A DNA stretch of 64,000 bases from Hyaloscypha bicolor E (Eukaryota > Ascomycota > Leotiomycetes > Helotiales > Hyaloscyphaceae), in assembly GCF_002865645.1 (NCBI RefSeq), contig NW_020194628.1:1240001-1304000 (forward strand). Direction: 5' to 3'. The notes under the pieces were generated by a model, which saw only the letters and a program-made list of their open reading frames with translations, had not been told where the DNA came from and ran no database searches. The translations under genes and the position numbers were made by a program. Below are positions 36,206 through 45,818 of the stretch, piece after piece (the first letter of the stretch is position 1; the number at the start of each line of letters is the position of its first letter).

Positions 36206-36453
36206 TATGTCTGGAAGCTCAAGACCGGGGGACGGCAGTGGCCGCGGTTGGATACAGCTGGAGCAAATGGGTCTTAATTGGTATGAATGCGACCAGTGTG
36301 GGCTCGGTTGATTATTTGTTCGGCCAGTTCTTAAATAAAATTAATGCCACTTGCTTGAGGTTCACCAATAGTCAGAACCTGAATGCGACAAGCGGGATGG
36401 GAACAAGACTGGGAGCCGCACCAAGATGGGTGCAGAGAAGAGACTGGGAATAA
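36206..36453 (+). pseudogene. unassigned coding remnant beside the MITE
   Basis: The frame is open from the MITE edge to a TAA at 36451-36453 and reads CLEAQDRGTAVAAVGYSWSK, then WVLIGMNATSVGSVDYLFGQ. The composition looks like a secreted or enzyme domain, but I do not recognise the family. There is no ATG in frame before the element boundary, so it is a fragment or chance. Confidence 0.3.
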
Positions 36454-36841
36454 GAATTTGGGGCCAAATATGGTTTTCGAAAATGTGATTATAGCATTGG
36501 TGAGGCTGATTGCCGAAGATCTGTATAGTATAAACATTGCTGCTTTGAGTTCAAAGGACTGAGATATAGATAAAGAAACTTTCTTCGATTTCTTGTTTGT
36601 CGTTCCAAAATTGCCCTCAGCTCATCAGCTACTCGTAACTACTCTTCCTCAGCTAACAATCAAGAACGCCATGACTTGTAGTCTAGCTTTCCCCTCCTAG
36701 CTCTTTGTCCTTTCAATTTCCATGATGCTTCTTTTCCCTCCGGCGAAAAGTCAAATTCAGACACGATCTGATCCGGCGCTGTAGTCATCGATGTTTTAAG
36801 CCAGGTAGCCAGCTCATGGTTTTGTGACCGTTCCTTCCATT

Positions 36842-36979
36842 AGTATGTTGGCAAGACCCTCAACCCCCCCAACGGAAACAGCCCCACTTTATTCTCCCTC
36901 CAACAAAGTGACTCAAGCACTTCAGAACATGATTCTCCTCGCCACCATTGGCAGCTTGGCCAAGAACAACAATCAGTAA
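36842..36979 (+). pseudogene. short coding-like tail
   Basis: A frame starting ATGTTGGCAAGACCC encodes a Pro/Thr-rich start (STPPTETAPLYSPSNKV) and ends TLGSLAKNNNQ-like at a TAA. It is about 44 codons, with no identifiable family. It may belong with the degenerate segment at 37120-37506. Low confidence. Confidence 0.2.
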
Positions 36980-37119
36980 CCGCCAGTCTTCCCCATTCCT
37001 CTCGAGTCGACTGTTCCTAGACATCGGATGGAAATGCCACCTCCCACCTTCAATCTTGACACACTCAAGTGGTCGACTTCTCTGAACACCGAACAGATTA
37101 ATTCTGGAGCACCCCCCCC

Positions 37120-37506
37120 CCCCCCCCCTGCAGTTCGAGCAAAGATCTCGAGAGCGTTGTATTTAAGTTCCAGAAGATTAAACTTAGTGTCTGCCAAGTC
37201 TGCCGCTTGGACTTTGATGCTGACGTCTCACATCAAGGCCAGCGCTTCACGGTCTCAATACTTCACGATCCAGTCGATGGTATCGAAGGAAGAAGAGACA
37301 TGCAGCAGCTATAGGATCTCCATGAAGGAAACTCTTCTAGTGACGTGTCGCATACCTTTGGATACCAGACAGAGGCACTGAAGTCATTCCGCAAAGCTTC
37401 GGCCAGGGGTTCAGCGTATTCACAATGGCCTGCGTCCGCCATTGCCTCATCCATCAACACTGGCCCCTCCAACTTGGATCTAGATTTGCCTCTTGCCCAT
37501 CTTTGA
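37120..37506 (+). pseudogene. unassigned Cys-containing coding remnant
   Basis: After a C-rich run (37113-37129) the plus strand reads SSSKDLESVVFKFQKIKLSV, then CQVCRLDFDADVSHQGQRFT, then VSILHDPVDGIEGRRDMQQL, a TAG at 37312-37314, and in the same frame DLHEGNSSSDVSHTFGYQ to a final TGA near 37506. The CxxC pair and steady texture suggest a real former protein. I do not recognise the family. The homopolymer C run and the stop make it look broken. The minus strand is also partly open, so strand is not certain. Confidence 0.35.
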
Positions 37507-38095
37507 GATTGAGATTGAGATTTGAATTGTGCATTTGTACCAGTTCATTGCAGGACCGTATTCATCTTTCAAGATCTCCCGGTGCGTCGTCATTTCCTGA
37601 GGTGTAAATTAGTCAGAGAAAAGTTCAATAACACACTATTTCTTACGTCTTCAGAGATGTATTCTCCTCGCTTTGCCAGCTTGCCACTCTTTGGAAAAGC
37701 TTCAATGGCACCGAGTGGTGCCATGTGCTCCTTCCAAATTGAACTATCCCCGGCATACAGAATCGACAAAAAAGAATCATTCTAACAGTTAATTTGTATT
37801 CCTCGCTAGCGAGTCCGAGAAGAGGGATTCACGAGACCTATCACAATCTGGGCAGCATTTTCTTCTCGAACAACTTCCAGTACCCATACACTTCAGCAGC
37901 CATCTTGCAACGATAATCGGACAGCGATGTGGGTTTGTCTGTGTCGCTATACCAAGCAAGTCTGGAGCCAGTACTCCATATCCGAATGAGGAGAAGTAGG
38001 TCGCTTGAGGGTGCCAGTCGTAGCCGCTTGACGGAAAACCGTGAATAAAGAGATGATTGGATTTCCATCTTTTGCTAGGATGGAAATGTACTTCT
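37480..38095 (-). pseudogene. epoxide hydrolase-like alpha/beta hydrolase pseudogene
   Basis: The minus strand carries parts of an alpha/beta-hydrolase in several frames. First come HLFIHGFPSSGYDWHP (the HGFP oxyanion-hole motif) and FSSFGYGVLAPDLLG. In another frame follows DTDKPTSLSDYRCKMAAEV (the G.S.KP lid start). After a 50-bp intron with perfect GTAAGA...CTGAC...CAG signals (37646-37597) comes DEMTTHREILKDEYGPAMNW, the usual EDM..Y...F...GP.NWYR segment of soluble epoxide hydrolases. The nucleophile region and C-terminal catalytic residues are missing. The start is lost and frames change at least twice. Confidence 0.65.
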
Positions 38096-38099
38096 AATT

Positions 38100-39960
38100 G
38101 ACTCCAGCCAGCAGCCGGACAACCTCCGAGTCATTGGGAAAAGCGATGGTTGCTATCTTCGAGGACTGTTCAATTGAGCTGTGTGTATGCGCTCTATATG
38201 TAATCCGACTAACGTTCATATGAAGCCGTCATGACACGGATATGCAATTCTTGCATAACTGCCTTCCCGGGTCCGACTATCCACAAAGCCGTAGTAAAAC
38301 GCATTTATGTGTAAACATGAAGTCGCCCAACTGATCAGCACGTCAGACTCGGACCTTGAGATACTCCGGAGACCGCAGAAATCAGGAAAGCCTAGGCGGC
38401 GGCCTCTTAGCTCTATGATCGGTATCTTGTCTTACAAACGAGCAGTCAAATATGTGGCATCCCTCTTGCTCACTTAGAAAGGGGGAATTGTCTAGTGTAC
38501 TATTCCGAACTGTAGAAAGGAGGAACTCGCTTAATATTGGACATCTCCATGAAACAGAGGCAACATCCTGCTAGATTTACAGAGGATGAAATATATTATA
38601 ATGCTATCACACATCCTGAGGCTCAAGATCTTGGCGCTTCAAAGTCTGTGAATATCTGCAACTTAGGGAAAACACTCCACGTGGATATGTTCTCATTTTT
38701 GTTACCTGCTTCAAACCATATCTCGCTACCCGAATTCCCTTTCGCTCTTCTACTTCTTCTCCTCTAACTTGGCTACATAGAGAACTCGGAATCAACCCAA
38801 CCTAGCAAGAGCCTTAATTCTAACAAGTCGATTCAGATCTAAGTCTCCGCTCTGGGATAAAAAGGGCTCTAATATGACTAAGATCACGTGCACGAGCTCA
38901 ATCACTTTGATCCTTTGTATTGAGATAAATATATTCGTGAGAGAGGGTCTGTTGGCTAAGACCTACCTGCACCTCCGAAGCGGTGGTTGCGGCTCTGAAA
39001 ATAGCGAGAGCGGGTAAGAGGTAGACAGCGGGAAGAATGGCGACTTTGAGCCAGAACCCGAGAGTGATGATGATCGACGTGAGGAATTGGAGCCTGATTC
39101 TGAGAGCGATGATGCTCGGATGGTAATAATGATGCTGGGTATTACGACGCGAGTGATGTAAACGATTACCTCGATACCGATTCCTAGCCTCCTAGGAGGG
39201 AGAACGGGGCAAATAGGCTTAGGGTTTTTGATGGGAATCATGCATTTAGAAAATCACGCTAAGGAGTCAGGAAGGCGACGAGACTGGTCGGGGAAACTAC
39301 AGAAGGATAATTGGAGAGACAGGCAAATAGCACGCTGAGCTTAAAAAAGAAACATAATCTTAGATTTTTTGAAGAAAACTCCAGTGAAAACATAAAGCAA
39401 ATATTGGGTACCCCCTCCGCTCTGGTATTCAGAAGCTTCAGGGAAGCAAGCGATTGGTTGCATAGATATCCACCAGCTGAGTGATTTTTATGTCTCTTTG
39501 TCATTTTTGCAACTTCATTTGACCGCGAGTCTTGACCAGACCTCAATGATATATGTGAGCTACTGAAATACTGCATCCAAATGATGCTCTCTGTGGTTCT
39601 CTTGCTCTTTGGTCCGATTTCACTCCAAGGCTCTCTCACATGACGAGAAGAGAGTCATACTAAGGGTGAGATTCACTCGCAACTTGCTGAACAAGAAACC
39701 AACTTGGTATCTTCTACTTCTCACCAAACCACCTGGGTGTATTTTGATGAATGGAAATGGACATACTTTTGCTTGGGATAATAGTTTCAGGTTTCCAACT
39801 TCCTTGTTAGGACCGGGCAAAGTATTCCGAAGCTCGCAAGCGACACTCGAAGCCTTATCGTACATGACACTACCAACTTTCTGCGGCCGTCTTTCTCTCC
39901 TCAGCAAACAAAACAATATATTCAAAACTTTCAATGATCCGTTGGGACGATTTCCCATAA
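38100..39960. other. intergenic, no supported gene
   Basis: I see no convincing coding region in 1.9 kb. 38990-39135 encodes, on the plus strand, an acidic repeat-like string (SENSES..., EPESDDDRREELEPDSESDD) without a usable start. It could be a remnant or low-complexity DNA. Short frames elsewhere lack protein texture. Confidence 0.4.
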
Positions 39961-39964
39961 CAAG

Positions 39965-40461
39965 ATGTCAGAACAATCAACTCGCAAAGATTCACTGTCT
40001 TTTTATATTGTATAGTCATTCTCTCTGGAACTCATGTGACTGGCAAAGAAACCATTGCCGTCTCCCTCTCAAAATCGCTGGGCTGCCCCTGGCTGAAAGG
40101 CGAATTCGCCGCCAATTCCGCAAACGTCGTCTCCCGCTCACAGGCGAAGCGTGGTTATGACTTTAGTACCGTGTACGGCAGAACCTGGTTCAAGAAAATG
40201 CAGAGGTTTGGGTTGATGTCTGATGGCTCTGAGTCTGACGGAGGCGGGGACTCTGATAACGAAGATCAAATTAAGAAGAAACATTTGAAGGAGACAGGAT
40301 GTCTTGCACTTGTCACCCATTTTGCGTTGCGCAAACCCGGTCGAGATGCGATCAGAGACGTCATGCTTGAGAAGGAGGTTCGGGTGATTTTCGTGATTCT
40401 ACAGATTACCAGAATAATGGATGAAGTGAAGTTGGAGTTAAGAAGTAGCCTCCTCGCTTAG
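39965..40461 (+). CDS. gluconokinase-like P-loop kinase, start region damaged
   Basis: From 40016 the plus strand reads VILSGTHVTGKETIAVSLSK (a P-loop, GxxxxGKE/T), SLGCPWLKGEFAANSANVV, then after an acidic insert (SDGSESDGGGDSDNEDQ) CLALVTHFALRKPGRDAIRD and VRVIFVILQI to a TAG at 40459-40461. The order P-loop, substrate loop, 'ALRK.YRD..R' and a final beta strand is that of gluconokinases, which phosphorylate gluconate for the pentose phosphate pathway. A plausible start (ATG 39965, MSEQSTRKDSLSFYIV) leads to a TAG at 40013-40015. Eight bases (40013-40020) separate the two frames. Either this is a frameshift, making it a pseudogene, or exon 1 is elsewhere with the acceptor at TATAG 40015. 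Confidence 0.5.
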
Positions 40462-40615
40462 TCAGTCAAAACATCGAAAAGTCGCGTGGGCAAGACGCGT
40501 CTCGATCTTTCTACAACCATTTACAACCCCACCCCAACAAAGTTCAGAATGCGATAGGAGCGCCGACGGACATACTTTTACACCTACTTGAGACTTTCAA
40601 TTAAGTTTCGCAACA

Positions 40616-42442
40616 ATGCCACGTCCGAAGCGCACAAAAATTGCACCCTCTGCGCCAGCCCCCCGCGTCAGAAACCCGGCGAAGACGACGAAGACCGCAG
40701 TCGAGCCAGAGCCTGCCCCAGTATCGAGGGACTCGAAAAACGATTTATATGATGTCAGCGATATGGATGATCAAGCAGTGAGGAGTGTGCGACACGTCAA
40801 GAAAACTAATGGCAAGACGAAGGTTGGATCCGCTTCGAGGTCAGAGGGGCGCGCAATGGGAATGAGCACGCGCAATTCAGAAGGGAGAGATCCCGAAAGA
40901 GCGCACAAGGCACTAGAGACCGGTCGCGTGGCTTTAGAATCCCGGGGTGAGGAGTCAGATGGACTAGATTTGGATCTGGGATCAAGCAGTCCAGCAGAGG
41001 TTGGTCGGAAGGAAATGCGGACACCCGCGATAGAGAGCTCTTTGCTTGTAATTGGAAATTTCAAAAGACGAGCGCGTCAACCAAGCATACTCAGTGGTGG
41101 AGCTACTCGGGCGCGGTCAAGCAGTGTCGAGTCAAATCTGGCGCAGGACAATGGCCTCGCGAGCGTGGGTAAGAGGAATACCTCAATTATGTCAATCAGC
41201 AAGTTTAAACGTCGACCGAGACAACCCAGCATTTTAGGTCAGAGAGTTGCACCTATGGTATCAAGTAGTATGGGACTCGAGATGGACAGAGGTACACCAG
41301 CACAAATCGGCTCAGCTTTGAAATTTGAACATTTCAAGCGCAGGGCGAGAGAAACCAGCATACTAGGAACGGCACAAAAGACTCAGTCACAGCGACTTGA
41401 GTATGATGACGATGATGAGGGCGATTTCAATCCCGAGGATGAGTCAACGCCCTTGAATCTCTCGAAGACTAGAAACACGACGACCTCTTCAGCCACTTCG
41501 TCTTCAAATCCTAGGAAACGCAAGCTCTCATCTGTTCAAGTTTCCAGATCTAGTCCGGCTTTACCATCACCCAGAAGAATTCAACCAGAGGAGACGGTTC
41601 CAGCTACCAGCATGTCGAATGACGAAGAAGGAAGCCAGCTGGGATCCCTCGAACAAGATCTAATACTATCCATCGAAGGCCGATCTATCGCCCCCGAACC
41701 ATTGAGCGAAACTATGGCGCCACCTCGAAGCAGCAGCTCTCTCCCTTCAAGCCCCGAACCCCCTCTACCATCACACCGAGCGCCGTCCAGGGGTAGACGG
41801 CCTTTAAGAGGCAGAACGCCACCACCAATGACCCAAGACTCACCAATCTCCTCACCACCACCACTCACTCACTCTCCAAACCGACCAGTAATAGCTGCAG
41901 CGAAATCAAAACCAAAAAGACAAGCTCCGCCTCCTAGCACGTTCTCCACCGCTCAACTGCAGTCCCTTCTTCCCCGGAGACGGCGACATCAAGCCCGCGA
42001 TCCATTCGACATTCCCACCTCAGAGGACGAAGTCGATATCTCCGGTCTCGCTTCAGGAGACGACGAACTCTCATATCTCGCTGTACGAGCACGGAGTCGA
42101 AGATCCACCATCCCACCCCGAAGAACACCAGCGCCTCTCAAGGGACCTCGAAACGCCAGGGCGGCGACCAAAGGTAAGCAGCCAGCTGCCAAACGGACCT
42201 ACGGCGCACAGGCTCGTGCAGCCTCCGACAAAGAGAATGAAGAAGATGTCGATCCGGACGATAGTTTGGGACCACTGCCCGATGATGAGGGAAACGAGAG
42301 TCCTGAGAATAGCCAGGAGTTGGAGAAGAGAGTTGGACGGGAGCTGAAGGCTGCAGCGAGGAAGTTTGAGGAGGTGGATCAGTGGGAGTTGGAGTTTGAG
42401 GAGGTTACTGCTAGTAGTTCTTCGCCGAAGGATGCGAGATAA
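40616..42442 (+). CDS. conserved fungal low-complexity, basic/acidic protein, probably nuclear
   Basis: An intronless 608-aa frame whose ATG follows a CAACA leader. It begins MPRPKRTKIAPSAPAPRV, a basic Pro-rich start that looks like a nuclear localisation signal. Three copies of a short motif, FKRRARQPSIL, FKRRPRQPSIL and FKRRARETSIL, occur near residues 149, 197 and 240. The middle is Ser/Pro-rich. The C-terminal quarter has DPFDIPTSEDEVDISGLAS, then RTYGAQ, an acidic stretch and a final helix ELEKRVGRELKAAARKFEEV ending in WELEFEEVTASSSSP. I remember similar C-termini from other filamentous fungi, but I cannot give a function. The repeated RxPSIL motifs look like docking or phosphorylation sites. 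Confidence 0.75.
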   Translation: MPRPKRTKIAPSAPAPRVRNPAKTTKTAVEPEPAPVSRDSKNDLYDVSDMDDQAVRSVRHVKKTNGKTKVGSASRSEGRAMGMSTRNSEGRDPERAHKALETGRVALESRGEESDGLDLDLGSSSPAEVGRKEMRTPAIESSLLVIGNFKRRARQPSILSGGATRARSSSVESNLAQDNGLASVGKRNTSIMSISKFKRRPRQPSILGQRVAPMVSSSMGLEMDRGTPAQIGSALKFEHFKRRARETSILGTAQKTQSQRLEYDDDDEGDFNPEDESTPLNLSKTRNTTTSSATSSSNPRKRKLSSVQVSRSSPALPSPRRIQPEETVPATSMSNDEEGSQLGSLEQDLILSIEGRSIAPEPLSETMAPPRSSSSLPSSPEPPLPSHRAPSRGRRPLRGRTPPPMTQDSPISSPPPLTHSPNRPVIAAAKSKPKRQAPPPSTFSTAQLQSLLPRRRRHQARDPFDIPTSEDEVDISGLASGDDELSYLAVRARSRRSTIPPRRTPAPLKGPRNARAATKGKQPAAKRTYGAQARAASDKENEEDVDPDDSLGPLPDDEGNESPENSQELEKRVGRELKAAARKFEEVDQWELEFEEVTASSSSPKDAR

Positions 42443-42778
42443 GGAGTGGCTGAGGCGTTGCATAGATTCGTCTTAGGCTTTGTTTGAACATCGGTTTGAC
42501 CACTCGTTGGAGTGTCATTTGCCTTGATTTGCCTCTTGGATGGAGTTTGGGGTTGTGTGGTGAATGAATGGATAAGGGTTTTGCATTCACGGGTAGGAAC
42601 TGCATAGTTGGCCCCTGTAGAGATAGTTTTCGAATGAATCAATAAGGTGATGGCTGCAAGAAAATTCGTTACTTTCCTATCATCTAACGACGGGCCCGCG
42701 TGCCTTCTTTTCTCTATCCGCAAACAGAACGCCACTACCACTGTACCAGCCAAACACCAGAAACCAACCCAGCTCTCT

Positions 42779-44371
42779 CTACAATAGCTCTAAGCTCGGC
42801 GTAACTGGCCGGCTCTCCCTCTTAAAGAAACTAATATTCTCCCTCAGCGCCACGTACTCACTCTCCGCATACCCCAGCAACCCCTCAATCTCACCACTCC
42901 TCACGCCCTTAATCCTCATGATCTCTATAGCGCTATAGTTCACCAACGCTCTGCCTACCTCCATTCCTGGACCTTCCCATAACTTGACCCCGTGGTTGAT
43001 ACCGTTGACAAGAGTTGATGTGGAAGATCTCGGGGAAAGCGCAGACCGCGGAATCCGATCAACAACGACAAGACGCACGGCTTCCTGTTGCGCGAATGTG
43101 CCTTCCACGTCTACTACGCCGACCGGCAGGAGGCCTGCTTTGTTTTCTAGGGCGCGGTGAGCGCCGGCGTCGATGTAGACTGTGCCGTGGGGAGCGAGGC
43201 CGTGGAGGAGCCAGAAATAGCGATCTCGTATCGGTTGAGGAGAGGGGATGAAGCGGGTGTGTAATGGAGCAACTGGGACGGGCTCGAGTTTGAGAGATGC
43301 TGTTGGGCGGGAGAGGGGCTCGTTGACTAAGGTTATGGCGGGAGATATATTGCCTGAGGGTGGTGAACAGGGTTGGGGCGTGATGGATTGAGGCGACGAT
43401 TTGAGGGATTGGACGTAGGTGACTATGTTGGCTATGTTGCCGGGGTTGGAGGAGCGTGTTATTATTGTTGTTACGCCGGCAGAGGTGGCGAGGCGTGCGG
43501 CGACGATCTTGGTGGACATGCCGCCTGTTCCAAGGGCAGAACCGGCGCTTGATACTGATTTTTCTTAATAAGTTGCTTGGGAATGGGAGAGGGGAGGGGA
43601 GGTACCGTCTGCTTCTAGCATGGAGATGTCTTCTACCACCTCAATGGCTTTGGCATCTGGGTGAGACCGCGGGTTCTTGTCGTATAAACAGTCCACGTCT
43701 GTCATTAGGAAGAGATAATCGGCATGAACCATTGCGGCGGTGATGGCTGACAATGTGTCGTTGTCACCGAACTTGATTTCTGTGACCGCGATGGTGTCGT
43801 TTTCGTTCACAATTGGAATAACGCCCATTTCGAGGAGCTCAGCAAACGTGTTTTGGGCATTGAGATATTGTGTCCGCTGGTTTCGAGTTAGCATGTGCTC
43901 AACTTGATACTTTGGGGTCATCTTACATCCGCAATGTCGTTTCTGGTGAGCAATATCTGAGCGATGGGTTGTCTTAAGTGGCCGAACAAACTATCCCAAA
44001 GACTTATGAGTCGACATTGACCAATTGCTGCCAGAGCCTAACCATCCGAGTAAGTACAGTCAGGTGCCATTGAGGCGGAAGAGCATTAACCTGTATCCTT
44101 GGAAGATATTTCGGCCTCTTCTCAAGATCCATCCTCCTCAGACCCACCCCAATAGCCCCAGACGACACAATGATGACCTTATGGCCATCTTTATGAAGTT
44201 TCACCGCAGTCTTCACAATAAGACTCAAAATATCGATCAATGGCTCATGAGTCTTCTCATCAACGATCGAACTCGTACCTGCATTTTTGCTCAGCCTTGC
44301 ATGACATATTTTTGGGCTAGGATGTACGTACCGAGCTTTATCACAATGGTGAGAGATTTAGGTCCCTTCAT
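42779..44371 (-). CDS. PRO1: glutamate 5-kinase with PUA domain
   Basis: Five exons (44371-44332, 44278-44091, 44037-43927, 43876-43606, 43554-42779), introns of 50-53 bp with good GT/AG and CTAAC/CTGAC branch signals, total 461 aa. The enzyme phosphorylates glutamate with ATP, the first step of proline synthesis. Evidence: start [20 protein letters not shown] (amino-acid kinase phosphate loop), [47 protein letters not shown], the substrate loop [22 protein letters not shown], then [16 protein letters not shown] and a C-terminal PUA domain (about [18 protein letters not shown] onward). An insert between the kinase and PUA domains (about residues 285-345) is Ser/Pro-rich. It is transcribed divergently from ATP23. 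Confidence 0.93.
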
Positions 44372-44676
44372 ATTGGGCTATATCCTCCTTTTCGATCTCT
44401 TGAAAATGAAGAAGATATCTTAACATGGATTCTGTGAGTTGGTCTGCAACGGTGAGAGATTTCGGGAGAAATATGACTGTTTTCATGCTGCGAAATCGCT
44501 CCGCTTTTTGGCAGAAAGCGCCGAAAACAGAGGGCGGTCAGCAACATTGTCCAAAAATATCCACTTCAAAGAGCTTCTCGAGCTCCACGCCTAATATACG
44601 CCCTGACAGCGACATTCCCCTCAATTACGCTTGGAATTTCCTAATTTGCTCCTCGGTGAACACCCCACTCTCAGCC

Positions 44677-45634
44677 ATGGGGTCAGGCACCTCAAAACCC
44701 GCTCCCTCAAGCCAATCCCTGACCGACTCTCTTCATCCCAAAACTGCAGATGCACAGCGCGCCTCAATGGAAGACTACGAGAACACGCCCATGCTCCTAG
44801 AACAGCAGAGCAAGAAGGAACTGGTAATGGCAAGAGAAGAGCAAGACAGCTTCGTAAAACCACAAGAGCAGGAGAACCCGGGCACAGCTAACGGCCACGA
44901 TCCCGCGCAAACGGGCTACGATCCCGAGTCCCCCTGGACAAACATCTACAACATCCTCACCGGGCGCATGACGCCCATAGGGCAACACTACTTCCGCGAA
45001 GACAAATACATCCAGAACGAAGCGCGCGACTGCAAGAGCTGCGACGAGTGGCGGGATTGGTGTTTCAAATACTCACCCACGGTCATCTTCCTGAGGAAGA
45101 ATATTGAGGCGTTGAATGGGGATCTGAATGCGAAGAATGTGCGGTGTAGACGGTGTCCGACACGGAGGACGGAGGACGGAGGATTTGTGAGGCAGGGAGG
45201 AGGGTTTAGTCCGGATCATGGGATACTTATTTGTGCGAATGAGATGCGGGATAGGAAGCATTTGGAGGATACCCTGGCGCATGAGATGGTGCATGCGTGG
45301 GATCATTTGAGGTGGAAGGTTGATTGGGCGGATTTGAGGCATGCGGCTTGTACTGAGGTTGGCCTTTAGAAATTGGTATGAGAGGATGGTGCTAATGGGA
45401 ATACAGATCCGGGCGTCAAGTCTAAGTGGAGAGTGCAGATTCATGAGAGAGTTTTGGACGAGGAATAATTGGAAGCTTACACAGCAACATCAGAATTGTG
45501 TACGAACGAGGGCGGTGAAGTCTGTTATGGCAAGACCGGCATGCAAAGATGATGTACAGGCAGTGAAAGTTGTGAATGAGGTCTGGGATTCGTGCTTCTC
45601 AGATACCCGACCGTTTGATGAAATTTATAGATGA
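44677..45634 (+). CDS. ATP23: mitochondrial inner membrane protease Atp23
   Basis: Two exons (44677-45357, 45407-45634) with a 49-bp intron (branch gctaat) give 302 aa. Atp23 is an intermembrane-space metalloprotease that processes the mtDNA-encoded ATP synthase subunit 6 and helps assemble Fo. Seen: [20 protein letters not shown], paired cysteines (CKSCDEW..WCF and VRCRRCP, part of the conserved disulfide set), [10 protein letters not shown] and the zinc-binding HEMVH at about residues 202-206. After the intron come the conserved [15 protein letters not shown] and a C-terminus [13 protein letters not shown]. The start at 44677 has a good context (tcagccATGG). The frame is open upstream to 44425, so a longer N-terminus is possible. 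Confidence 0.92.
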
Positions 45635-45818
45635 GCCACGACTCTCTTGTACAAACAATTAGAAGCTCTGGGAAATGGGCCACAGGCAGTGTTTGAAAGC
45701 ATTATATTGGTCAGCGTAGGCGTACAGGAATATACTGATCTCCGACTCCAAACATCATGCCGCCCAATCTTTGATACTTATGCCACGCCAAAGCGCCTTT
45801 AACCAGGTCATAAAATCA

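Noticed and set aside
39609..40160. 183-codon plus-strand frame
   Set aside because: Its end overlaps the P-loop coding region in the wrong frame and the rest has no protein-like texture.
45073..45444. 123-codon minus-strand frame
   Set aside because: It is fully antisense to the conserved Atp23 catalytic domain.
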